Notes under the pieces: model-generated
The model's input: only the letters and a program-made list of their open reading frames with translations
What the model was told of the DNA's origin: nothing
Databases searched by the model: none
In this document: piece after piece, positions 32,001 through 41,164 of the stretch
How the letters are laid out: every line of letters begins with the position of its first letter
Position numbering within the stretch: position 1 is the first letter of the stretch
Assembly: GCA_033558025.1 (NCBI GenBank)
Contig: JAUCEF010000011.1
Coordinates: forward strand, 1,240,001 to 1,304,000
DNA from: Phytophthora sp. 'mugwort'
Taxonomy: Eukaryota > Oomycota > Peronosporomycetes > Peronosporales > Peronosporaceae
Direction: 5' to 3'
Length of the DNA stretch: 64,000 bases
Program-made: the position numbers and the translations under genes

Positions 32001-33828
32001 ATGCAGCTTCGCTACGCCATTATATTGGCTTAGTAACCACTCAGGCCTCTGCCGTGTCCAATGCGTCGTCGAAAAGCGGTCCGAATGGGTGGTACCCCTG
32101 CACAGAGTGCACCTTCCCGGACGAAGGTAACTCTACTGGTCGAGACACACAGTATGCTGTGTACAGTGCACAATTATGCTACCCTGGAATTTGCGAGACT
32201 CCGGAGGGCGTGAACCCAAATATCGACATCTTTGTTAAGCGTTTACCAGCTTCAGAGAAAACCCTGACACTGCCTCCAACGTGTGGATTCTTCAGGGTGG
32301 TCCTGGTTCCTCGTCCACCACCCGTAAGTATTGTTGGTCTTCGTCTGCATTAGCTGCAGCCATTTGCTAACGCGTTTTCATTTTATCTTGGTTTTGAATT
32401 CTTCCTGGTTACTGGCGTACCGTAGTGGAGACCTCGATGGCGACTCTACACGCACAGCAGAAAGGGGCAGTAAGTGTCTACACGATGGATCACCGCGGCA
32501 CGGGACGAAGCACCTTGCTTGATTATGTCGCAGCGCAGGTAACAACCACAAGATCCCCTTGGGGCAGCGAAATTGACCCGTCGGAAGTGCCCGCATGTGC
32601 CCGAAGATTTGCAAATCGAATTTGGTGACATGGCGTCTTTCTCCGTGACGACGGCAGCTACCGATGTTGAAACTCTCATCCCTACGTACACGAACGGTGG
32701 TGGAGCCATTGTATATGGTGTGAGTTATGGCACAATTCTAGTGGAAAGGCTCATGCACCTCGCTCTCCCACACTGACTGGATATGTGCTAGACGGCATCG
32801 TTACAACCCTGCCGCACCGGCTGACAAGTGTTTCTACGCGACTAATTGGGACATTAACTCTCGTGAGGTGGGGGATGCTTTCCTGGCACTTTGTGCCAAC
32901 AACAGCAGCTACGCGGACTGTTTTCAGTCCAGCGGTCTCAATAACACCCTTCAAAGTGTTATTGAACAATCTGACAAGGATCCAAACTCGACCTGTGCTG
33001 CGCTGGTTAACAGCGCAGGAGAAGGCACCAATAACTCTCCATCGGTTGTTTTACGATCCGCTCTGGGTAGCGCTTTGATAGATTCGTTTGCACGGACATT
33101 GATCCCAGCAGTGGTTTATCGTCTCGAACAATGCGCTCCGAAGGACAAGGATGTTTTGACCCAATTCCTTACGACTGTCAGGGAAAATGCTAAAGCCAAA
33201 ACCCAAGACAGTGCGTTCGAATCGACACTGCTCTATAGCCTCATTGTGTATTCTGAGATGATGGAGTCCCCATTGCAGCCCATATCCGAGTTGAAAGCCC
33301 GATTCACGGACGCAAAAAATGAGCAATGGAGGAGGGTATTTCGCAGTGGGACCACAATACTGTGCTTCTCGAAAGAAAAGTCGGCTTCATGTGACGAGTT
33401 CAACGTTAGTACTTATGCCGCCAATGGATCGTATACCAACGTGATCAAAAATACTGGAGCAAAACGGCTACGATTCCAAGCCAAGCGAGTGTTCTACTGC
33501 TGAGTAACAAATTGGACCCTCAGACCCCTAACAAATACGCCGACTCCTTGCTGGATATACTTGATGGTGGGAAGAAGGAGTTGATTGCCTTCGAGTATGC
33601 TACCCATGGCACCGTGATGACGACATAGATGGTTGCAGGCGACCCCTGGAGTGAAACCTGCGGGATGAAGGTGCTGGCATCGTACGTGCGCAATGACGGG
33701 GATCTCGAGCGCTTGGATAAAGAGTGTGTGAACGAAATGCCAGCGTTTAACCTGAACACGCTGGAGGATTATCTGAACAGCTTTTCGGTACCGACAACGC
33801 CTACGACGGCGTGTACAATTCGAGTTTA
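32001..33828 (+). pseudogene. Secreted S33-type serine protease / alpha-beta hydrolase pseudogene
   Basis: A signal-peptide-like start at 32001 (MQLRYAIILA) breaks by frameshift, and the reading continues in another frame with TTQASAVSNASS and NGWYPCTECTFPDEG. Then come NPNIDIFVKRLPA, the oxyanion region ILQGGPGSSS in a shifted frame, an intron-like GTAAGT..TAG (about 32322-32431), and VYTMDHRGTGRSTLLDYV. The nucleophile motif YGVSYGT is still readable near 32720. The C-terminal TAP-like half includes LLSNKLDPQTPNKYAD and AFEYATHGT. At least five frame changes plus a TAG after VMTT show that it is a pseudogene. The family includes secreted aminopeptidase-like proteases of oomycetes. It lies in the transposon island. 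Confidence 0.75.
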
Positions 33829-35154
33829 GTTTACTCTTCGTAGGCAGAAGGTCGCCTACATTGCCAACTACAAATAACTTTTTAAAGGGAAATAGATATC
33901 AGGGTAGAACTTGTTGACTTCAACAAGACCACGACAGTCTCAGTTGCATGCAGAACAATCAAATGATAGATATGTCAGCTTCTTATCGCATTATATGTTA
34001 TTTGCTTCTCTCTTCCTTACTTGGCAGCTGAAAATGTTAAATTGAGAAAAATTCTGCAACAACAAATACGTTCATTTCAGGCACACTACTCTTAAATCCT
34101 TTTCGTGTTATAATAGCGGACTTGCCTCATAGCCAAAGACCACAGGTGTTTTCGGATAACGTCGCCTTTACATGGTCATCCCGGTTGCGTGTTTTGCAGT
34201 GGCAAACATGGCTATTCCAACTCTGTCAACGCATCGCAAGTCTCAATCTTATATATGACAGATCGCGTCTGATGTGCATATCTTTTGAAGATACATTCTG
34301 GGCGTATTTATTTCAAAATGATCTGAATATCAATTATTTCAGGAAATGGTTCATGAGTTTTCTATTTTCGGTATCGATTATTTTCGGACATGAAGAGTCA
34401 GAATGTAGCGACCGCTCTATTGTTTGTTTCCTCTCCTAGCATGAGCAAAGGCTCTGCCTGCCTGTATGGCTTGCCAAAGATCCTCTTGTAAGCCAAGCGG
34501 CGCTGCTCGGAATGACCCTCGACGAATGCACGTAGCTGGGTCAGTTTATGGTTAGAAGTTGCAGCACCAGAATTAAGAGCGATAATAATCTTGAGGCAAC
34601 CAACGGTTTGAAGTCTCGCCTATTCCATAAGCGCAAATCAAGGCCATCATCACCACCGCCCGAGCTATTTGTGGACATTATCGTTATCGTTCTTTCCGAA
34701 GTAATGGACGACATGAGTTTGGTAGTCCAGTGGCACAGCATCGTCTCACCACTAGAATCGGCGGGGTGGCACAAACATAGTCATTACTTATCCAGGACTC
34801 GATCTTTGCTGAATTGGAGGCGTGAAACGGTGATCTCGTGGTAAGCCGCTATTATTTTTATTTTTGTTTAGAAAAAGCTCGCACCGTCATTGCGATCTTC
34901 GGCTGTGTGGACATCATCGAGCATGCAATTATCTGCGGAACTGTGGTATCCTGTAAGATCTTAATGCAGTAGTACATCGTTGGATTATGCTTTTTTGCCT
35001 TTTTCTGTGCAATGTTTGCGCTGATTTCCTATAAAACCTCGTTTCTAATGGAGGTTATTTAGGTGGTATATACCTGATGATGCTCGAAAATATATGTTGT
35101 ACAGTACCTCTTCGTGCCTTTCTCTTCGTGTCTTTCACCAGTGAGCGAGCCACG
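33829..35154. other. Intergenic region, nothing recognised
   Basis: Low-complexity AT-rich DNA with short ORFs only. An ORF fragment around 34600-34680 (GLKSRLFHKRKSRPSSPPP) has coding-like composition but no family. The promoter of the next gene must lie at the right end. Confidence 0.3.
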
Positions 35155-36471
35155 ATGCGTGCATGTGGCAGCGCGCTAGCGGTAGTCACGAGCTCCATGG
35201 CCGTTCCCTCAGCACCAGCTGCGTCTACAGGAAATGAGACGCCTGGTTCTTCTGACGAAACGCTGTCAACGCGCTCAGAGCTCGAGGCGGGACCTGCCAC
35301 CGTCAAAAAGAGGACGCGGCGGCCAGCGAAGAATCGCGAGCCGAAGCCCAAGAAACCCAAGATCCGCACGTACATCCGTCGGAGAGTGGGTGATGCTGCG
35401 TCATCCTTACAGTCATTGGATAAATTACTGATTTATGTGTGTATGTGTCTGATGCAGACGGAGATCGAGGAGCGGACGGACGAGATGAATAGGCTGAAGA
35501 AGCAGATGGAGTACTACGAGTGCCGGAACGAGATTCTCAAGCATCGTGAAGCGCTTGTCGAGAAGAAGATGGTGAACAAGACGATGCGCAACGCGCTTCA
35601 CGCACAGAGACTGTCGTTCGCCAGCACCATGTCCATGATCATGCAGTTTTTCGTGCGTTCCAGAAACCTTTTTCTTAGGTTGTGCTCAGGTTCTAATTTG
35701 CTTTTGTGTCGTTTACAGCGCAACTCGTCGACGGAACCATTCGACTTGCCCGCACGACTGAGTAAAGATCCGTTTGAGCGACAGGCCGCTCTGCTGAGAA
35801 TGAAGCATGATCGACTACAAGTAGGCCACCAGTTCATGCTGCAACGACAGCATTATCTATCGACGGCGGAATTCTGTGACCAAAAGAAGTTCGAGGCGGT
35901 GAATGGCGACCTAGTGTCGATGCGATTCGAGATTATGCCCTTGCCAGGAGCTCACAGCGTCAAGAAGATTATCGACGTGCTCCAGTTTTTTGTGTACAAT
36001 ATTGAGATCAGCATTTCTGAAGCCGTGGGCGACATTACCATTCGCGAAAATGACGATGCCAAGCCAGGAAGCCCCGTAGCCCAGCATCGGCTCGTTGCCA
36101 CTGTAGCTGATATGGTTCAGACGGATACAAACATCGTGGCATTCGCCGAGTACCGACCAGCTGGACCTCCAGGAAGTGGGGAGCAAGAACTTGGACTCAT
36201 GATCTGCGACACCGTGGACGAAGACGAGTTGTATCCGTATCAACCAGACACTCGAGTACGGCAGGATATGACGCAGATCACTCAAGTCGCTTGGCATCAA
36301 CAAGAGATTGGGGAACCGATCATTGTCATGACTCGATGGTGGTGCTTGAGGATCCGGAAATCTGAGATTGACTTGCCACCGTTTGTCGTGGAGCGAATCC
36401 GCACGGGCGTTGACAAAGTTAGTATAGCCATGTTTGCCACTGCGAAACGCGCAACCGGAATGACCAGATAA
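35155..36471 (+). CDS. M96/START-like regulator with basic coiled-coil start
   Basis: Three exons: 35155-35385, 35458-35652, 35719-36471; 392 residues. Introns are 72 and 66 bp with GT-AG ends. I start at MRACGSALAV (35155); MAVPSAPAA at 35197 is possible. The N terminus is basic (KKRTRRPAKNREPKPKKPK). The second exon encodes a coiled coil (EIEERTDEMNRLKKQMEYYE), together like a bZIP-type DNA-binding segment. The C-terminal 200 residues (FEAVNGDLVSMRFEIMPLPG, VYNIEISISEAVGDITIREN) match the START-like region of oomycete proteins annotated as M96 mating-specific family. DNA binding and regulation are inferred. Both introns have lengths divisible by 3 and contain no in-frame stop. Confidence 0.75.
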   Translation: MRACGSALAVVTSSMAVPSAPAASTGNETPGSSDETLSTRSELEAGPATVKKRTRRPAKNREPKPKKPKIRTYIRRRVGDAASSLQSLDKLLIYVCMCLMQTEIEERTDEMNRLKKQMEYYECRNEILKHREALVEKKMVNKTMRNALHAQRLSFASTMSMIMQFFVRSRNLFLRLCSGSNLLLCRLQRNSSTEPFDLPARLSKDPFERQAALLRMKHDRLQVGHQFMLQRQHYLSTAEFCDQKKFEAVNGDLVSMRFEIMPLPGAHSVKKIIDVLQFFVYNIEISISEAVGDITIRENDDAKPGSPVAQHRLVATVADMVQTDTNIVAFAEYRPAGPPGSGEQELGLMICDTVDEDELYPYQPDTRVRQDMTQITQVAWHQQEIGEPIIVMTRWWCLRIRKSEIDLPPFVVERIRTGVDKVSIAMFATAKRATGMTR

Positions 36472-36929
36472 AGACCGATCTTTTTATCGTACACATCTAT
36501 TTGGTATTTGGCTACGCTAACAACCACAAAATAAAATGTGACTCGGTAACTCTTTTGGCTATGATAAAACATGTAATTGGCGCGCTGAGTTTCTTCCTCC
36601 TTACAACACTGGAAGCAAGTCCACTCTCCCCACTCCCTATTCCTTGTTCCCTCCAGTAACGATACTTATGGATCTCCCTTTCAAATGCAGGCAAATCGAA
36701 CAGCGAATAAGCGATAGGCAGCCCCAAGTCTTAGAAGCCTAAATTCGGACCTATCTTCGACGTCGAGTCCATTTATTAAATCGACGGAGAAGAACAAAAT
36801 TCGTTTATTGGCTGCGTACATAAGAGATCGAGGAGCTAACGAGACGAGATGGAACGTCTGAGAGTTGAATGGCTCATTTTAAGCGCAGGAACGAGTTCTT
36901 GGGGAGTGTGAGGCGTAGGACGAGCACGA
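36472..36929. other. Intergenic region
   Basis: 3' flank of the M96/START-like gene. No gene is supported. The sequence from about 36780 onward may already belong to the decayed duplicate that follows. Confidence 0.3.
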
Positions 36930-37230
36930 CGTTACCCTGCTACTACCGACTTCTGCGATCGAAAGAGGTTCGAGAAGACCGAATGACGTATCGCTGCGCT
37001 TCGTATTACTGACGAGCTGTATTTACAACCTGCGAGATGACCGTCTCCGAAGCCATAGGCGACATATCAGTATGTGAGAATGACGATGCGATACCAGGCA
37101 GTCCCGTAGCGTAGCATCGCCTAATGGCTAACACAAACGATCTGAGTATCGGCCAGCAGGACCGCTGGAAAGTTCGTCCAACACGTTTCGAGATATGGAG
37201 CAATGCTGTTGGAATCCCAAGTCTTAGTCG
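36930..37230 (+). pseudogene. Decayed partial duplicate of the M96/START-like gene
   Basis: The DNA matches exon 3 of the intact neighbour in the same order: CTTCTGCGATCGAAAGAGGT against the CDQKKFEA region, GAAGCCATAGGCGACAT against the EAVGDIT codons, AATGACGATGC against NDDA, GGCAGTCCCGTAGC against GSPVA, and GAGTATCGGCCAGCAGGACC against EYRPAGP. Stops (GTAGCGTAGCATCG) and deletions break the frame. It is 460 bp downstream of the parent in the same orientation, so a local tandem duplication is likely. Confidence 0.75.
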
Positions 37231-37261
37231 AATGAAAACTTCAGTGCTTTCGGTGTAGATG

Positions 37262-40200
37262 CTACCTAACCTTTCGAGTCGAGGCACTCTTAAGCTCATC
37301 CAAGATATTCATGGGCTTTTTCGACACAGTGTCAGAACTGGCGTCTCCACCACCAGCTTTTCGCTTTAATTCATCCAGAAAATTAATAGTTTTCCTTGCT
37401 CCTGTGCTGGTATTGGCTTGTTCACTCTCGCTGGACGCTACAACAGCCTCTGCGTTCGATGACTTGAGTTGAAGACGATTCTGTAGCTCGCCAAGAAAGT
37501 TAATTTGACCTCCTCCGAATGGTGACGGTAGACGAGGTCCCGTTATCAAACTCTGAACTTTTGGCGACGTGCCAGTCTCCTCTGCCTTTCGGGCTTCCAG
37601 TAGTTTCAAAAGTGCCTTGGATTTAGGCTGTACAACCACTCGAGTCTTTGCCACCGTCGTGTCCTCCTCCTTTACGCATTTGTTACGTGTTGATGGCAAC
37701 GATCGTGGCGTTCTTACGACCTGTTCGTCTTGTTTCCCGGTGTTTTCTTCGGTCTCCTCTGCTTCGGAAGCTGCTGTTTTTCGAGAGATAGTCAACGAAC
37801 TGCCCTCGTTACCACGCAATGCGCGCTTGGGACTACAGAAATCCTTTTCGAGAAACTGGAGCACTCCGACAGCCACTTGAAGAGACTTGACCCGCTGAAA
37901 TCCGCGTGAGAGAGGTGGTGCTGTCTGTGAAAGTATCTCGGACGTCACGCTCGGTCCTGTTGCTACAATCGACGGCTTGTCTTCTCGTTGCATTAAGCCT
38001 GTAGCCTCCGTCTGTGCTTCATCCAAAGAAGCTTCTCCTGAAACGACCACGTTGGTAGAGAATTCTACTGGTTTGGGGCCTATACTCACCTCTTCAATGA
38101 CCGCAACTTCGTTCATATCGTGACTGCGTTGCGCGATGGCAGTATCCAGCTCCTGTTTTCGAGCCTCAGCTTCTTCCTCAACCGATAACTTCTTGAACGC
38201 TGCACGCTCACGGGGTTGAACATCAATCTCCGCTGGAAATGGGCCACGAATACGCGGTGCATTGCGAGTTTCCGGATCCAGCGCTCGAATCTGCGCGACT
38301 TCAGCTTGATACTGCTCGAACGACGGCGTCATGGCAGCCCATGCGCGTTCACCATGCGTCAACTCGCCTTTAAGAGCATCCTTCTCTTTACACAGCACTA
38401 AATGCTGTTGCTTGGCCTCTCCACGTAGAGCAATCAGTGTCGTCTTCCCAAATGAACACTGTAAATCCTCGTTACGTGCATCCTCAGCCAGTGCCACATA
38501 TTCAGCTTTAGCCTGTGGAATGAGCTCCTCGTCCAGTTTCTTCAAGCGCACACGTTTAGCCTCGAGTCTAGCGCGTTGACGCTCGAATTTGTCCAGTCGC
38601 GCCTCCATTTCAGCGTCTGTCGGATAGCAGAAGATCGGATTTAGCTGCTGTCGAGCTGTCAGTTCAGGTAGTGGAACCTCTCGACGTGTGCGTTTGACAG
38701 GGTCCCACCCAGCTTTAATCGTTTCGTGTTGCTGTTGAGCAGCGAGTTGACGCACATGATCAAGGAACGCCGTCCGCCAGGCATTTTTCCGACCGTCTTT
38801 ATCAAAGGTAAAAGTATCTGGAAGAACACGTGCGAGTGCTCGAAGCTCTTGAATATCGTATGAGGCGAAATCCATGAAGAAAGGTGCGCTCTCATTAGCG
38901 AGAAAGTTTGCGCGAGCGATGTCGTCTTCGTGCATGACCAGCCAATGCAACAAACGGTTCGTCTTCAGATATGTAGCGAGGTCGTACGTGTATAATACGC
39001 CTGAACCTGCGCCTTGTGTTCCTTGTTGAGCTCGAGCAATTAACGTCTCAACCGAGAGCTCGGCAATGTCACTGGGGATAAATGTGCGCATCAATGCGAT
39101 ACATTCGTCGTTCTTGTCGCGCTGCGTTGTCTGCCACGCCGCCTCTCGTTCCCGCATCTCATGGAGAAACTCTTTGGCTTGTTCCCGACGTGTTTTCCAC
39201 ATTTCGACGTCGCGCATAGTACGCTCCAGCTCCGTCTCAGTGCGTTTCAAGTCGTGAGCACGACAAGCTGTCACTGTTGCAGCAAGTTGAGCCGCTTGAG
39301 AGCACAGAGAAGAGAAGCGTTCACTGCCTTGAGCACATTCCGGGATGGTTTGAAGAGTGGCGAGCAACGAACGCTTCGCCTCAGCCGCTTGGTCGGAAAG
39401 TATGAGCGAATGTGACAGGGTTTCAGCAGCGAAAGAGGCACTAAAGCGATCGGTCTCGGACCCAAGCCACTCGAGCAACATTTGAAGCGCTCCTTGCTCC
39501 GTCTTAAGTTGCTGCTGCACGCTTAAGATCGTTTCCTTGATACTCTCTAGTCGGCTTATACTTGTTAGCTCCAGCTCGGCAGTTGATGTCATAGCTCCAG
39601 TGTCTTGCGTAGCGCGTTGAAGCTCTGCCTCGACACGAGCTGCCAGGAGGTCCTTCTTAGTTTGCACCAGTTCGGCCTGATACGTCGCGGCCGTCGCCTT
39701 CAAGTCTGCGACTTGCTGCGCCTGCTTCTCCAGTGCTCGCAGCTTGACAGCCAACGCCACGTTCGCTTTGTCTTCAGTAGCGCAACGCGCGGGCTGCGAG
39801 AGTTCCTGCATTTCAAAGCTTAACCGGTCATATCGCTCCTCGCAGGCTGCAAGATGGCGGTCTGCTGCAAGAAAGGCATTTCCCTTTGCGCTCTCAACTT
39901 TCCAGTGCAGATCTTCGTCCGAAATCCCCAGCGAGGCCTTGAGTACATTGACCTGTTCTTGGAGTTTTTCCAGTTTATTGTCGCGTCGACTAATTGAAGT
40001 TCGAGGACTGCAACTTGAGCCTGGAGATGCCAGACAAGGCCCTGCGTCTGGCCCCCGGACAGGAGATGAAGCAGGTCCAATAGGTGCTACACTAGGTCGT
40101 CGACGTGCTCCAGGCCCGCCTGGTGACAGGATGGGAGACGATGTCCGACGAGACACTTGAACGAGGACAGGGTCTGGACGCTCTTGTTGCTGGATAATTG

Positions 40201-40993
40201 TTGACCAGATTTTCGTCTTTTGCAGCATAGGCGCAGGTGAATGAGGGTATACCAGACTTGCTCTTGTGCTCTTGAGTTGAAACCCGTAATGTTGTTGTTG
40301 ATTCTGTTGACTAGGTACTAACTGCGAGACCCCACAACGACTTACTGAAGCGTTGATTATACTCCCCCTTGGAGCTGTTGCTGCTGATCCAGCAGAGGCA
40401 GGTCGGTCTTGTTTGGTTCTGTAGTCTCTCGCGGGTAATGGTTTTTTGGTAGTAATTGGCTTACGTCGTGGAGCTACAGCCGCTCGACTCTCAATCGTAG
40501 AATGCAGCGAATACGTCTTCACGGCCTGCTTTATAGTGGCAGTCGGCGAACGTCCTCCCGGGGGCACATACACAGCACTGCTGCTACGTCGCGGACTTCC
40601 TGCTGCTATATATTTCGACTCTGTTCCTTGTATTGAAGCTCTCTTTGTCTCAGCACCAGTCGCTCTAGAGAGTTGTAGAACGCCAGGCTTTACGGGGCGT
40701 CTCGATGAAGCACTAATCTCGAGCTTGATGGCCACTCGAGACGACGTCGTATTCGCAGTAGTGCTACCCATCGTCGCTCTCTTTGCAGGAGCTTTCTGCA
40801 GTCCGAACTTGCTGTACAGTAGTTTCTTGTGCTCTAGTAGCTCTTGGCCTTCCGCGTACAGACGCAAGCACGCAGCAGCCGCGATGTTGCACGTGGAGGC
40901 AGGACGGTGGGTACAAGACGTTGCAGAAGCCACAGAGCCAGACGGTGAAGCTTGTAGGTTCTGCTGGTGAACGCAGGGCCCTCTGCGCTGCAT
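37262..40993 (-). CDS. Large coiled-coil protein with C-terminal (I/M)NFLDEL repeats
   Basis: Single exon of 1243 residues; function not recognised. Residues 1-320 are Ser/Pro/Arg-rich and probably disordered (PGGPGARRRPSVAPIGPASS). About 330-620 and 780-900 are long coiled coils (KLEKLQEQVNVLKASLGI; RLDKFERQRARLEAKRVRLK). Between them is a compact helical segment (YDLATYLKTNRLLHWLVMHE ... FMDFASYDIQELRALARVLP). The C terminus has three copies of a short motif, INFLGELQNRL, INFLDELKRKA and MNILDELKSAS, separated by linkers, which looks like a repeated short binding site. It may be cytoskeletal or centrosomal. The start at 40993 is the first Met; a Met at MGSTTANTT is an alternative. Confidence 0.75.
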   Translation of the reverse strand: MQRRGPCVHQQNLQASPSGSVASATSCTHRPASTCNIAAAACLRLYAEGQELLEHKKLLYSKFGLQKAPAKRATMGSTTANTTSSRVAIKLEISASSRRPVKPGVLQLSRATGAETKRASIQGTESKYIAAGSPRRSSSAVYVPPGGRSPTATIKQAVKTYSLHSTIESRAAVAPRRKPITTKKPLPARDYRTKQDRPASAGSAATAPRGSIINASVSRCGVSQLVPSQQNQQQHYGFQLKSTRASLVYPHSPAPMLQKTKIWSTIIQQQERPDPVLVQVSRRTSSPILSPGGPGARRRPSVAPIGPASSPVRGPDAGPCLASPGSSCSPRTSISRRDNKLEKLQEQVNVLKASLGISDEDLHWKVESAKGNAFLAADRHLAACEERYDRLSFEMQELSQPARCATEDKANVALAVKLRALEKQAQQVADLKATAATYQAELVQTKKDLLAARVEAELQRATQDTGAMTSTAELELTSISRLESIKETILSVQQQLKTEQGALQMLLEWLGSETDRFSASFAAETLSHSLILSDQAAEAKRSLLATLQTIPECAQGSERFSSLCSQAAQLAATVTACRAHDLKRTETELERTMRDVEMWKTRREQAKEFLHEMREREAAWQTTQRDKNDECIALMRTFIPSDIAELSVETLIARAQQGTQGAGSGVLYTYDLATYLKTNRLLHWLVMHEDDIARANFLANESAPFFMDFASYDIQELRALARVLPDTFTFDKDGRKNAWRTAFLDHVRQLAAQQQHETIKAGWDPVKRTRREVPLPELTARQQLNPIFCYPTDAEMEARLDKFERQRARLEAKRVRLKKLDEELIPQAKAEYVALAEDARNEDLQCSFGKTTLIALRGEAKQQHLVLCKEKDALKGELTHGERAWAAMTPSFEQYQAEVAQIRALDPETRNAPRIRGPFPAEIDVQPRERAAFKKLSVEEEAEARKQELDTAIAQRSHDMNEVAVIEEVSIGPKPVEFSTNVVVSGEASLDEAQTEATGLMQREDKPSIVATGPSVTSEILSQTAPPLSRGFQRVKSLQVAVGVLQFLEKDFCSPKRALRGNEGSSLTISRKTAASEAEETEENTGKQDEQVVRTPRSLPSTRNKCVKEEDTTVAKTRVVVQPKSKALLKLLEARKAEETGTSPKVQSLITGPRLPSPFGGGQINFLGELQNRLQLKSSNAEAVVASSESEQANTSTGARKTINFLDELKRKAGGGDASSDTVSKKPMNILDELKSASTRKVR

Positions 40994-41164
40994 ACTCTAG
41001 TCAGCTAAGCCCGTAAATGCCTAAGCTGCATCATATGCTATTCTTACGCACTTCAACATCACCTCACATATCACTTATATCAGTGCAAAAGTTTAAAATA
41101 ATCTCTAGCAGTACTATATCATGGCTACATACTGAGTTCACCCATTAGCAGCGCTCACTTCGAA

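Noticed and set aside
35077..35154. Earlier start of the M96/START-like gene at 35077
   Set aside because: The extra residues (MMLENICCTVPLRAF) have no coding character or homology, and they precede a better Met at 35155.
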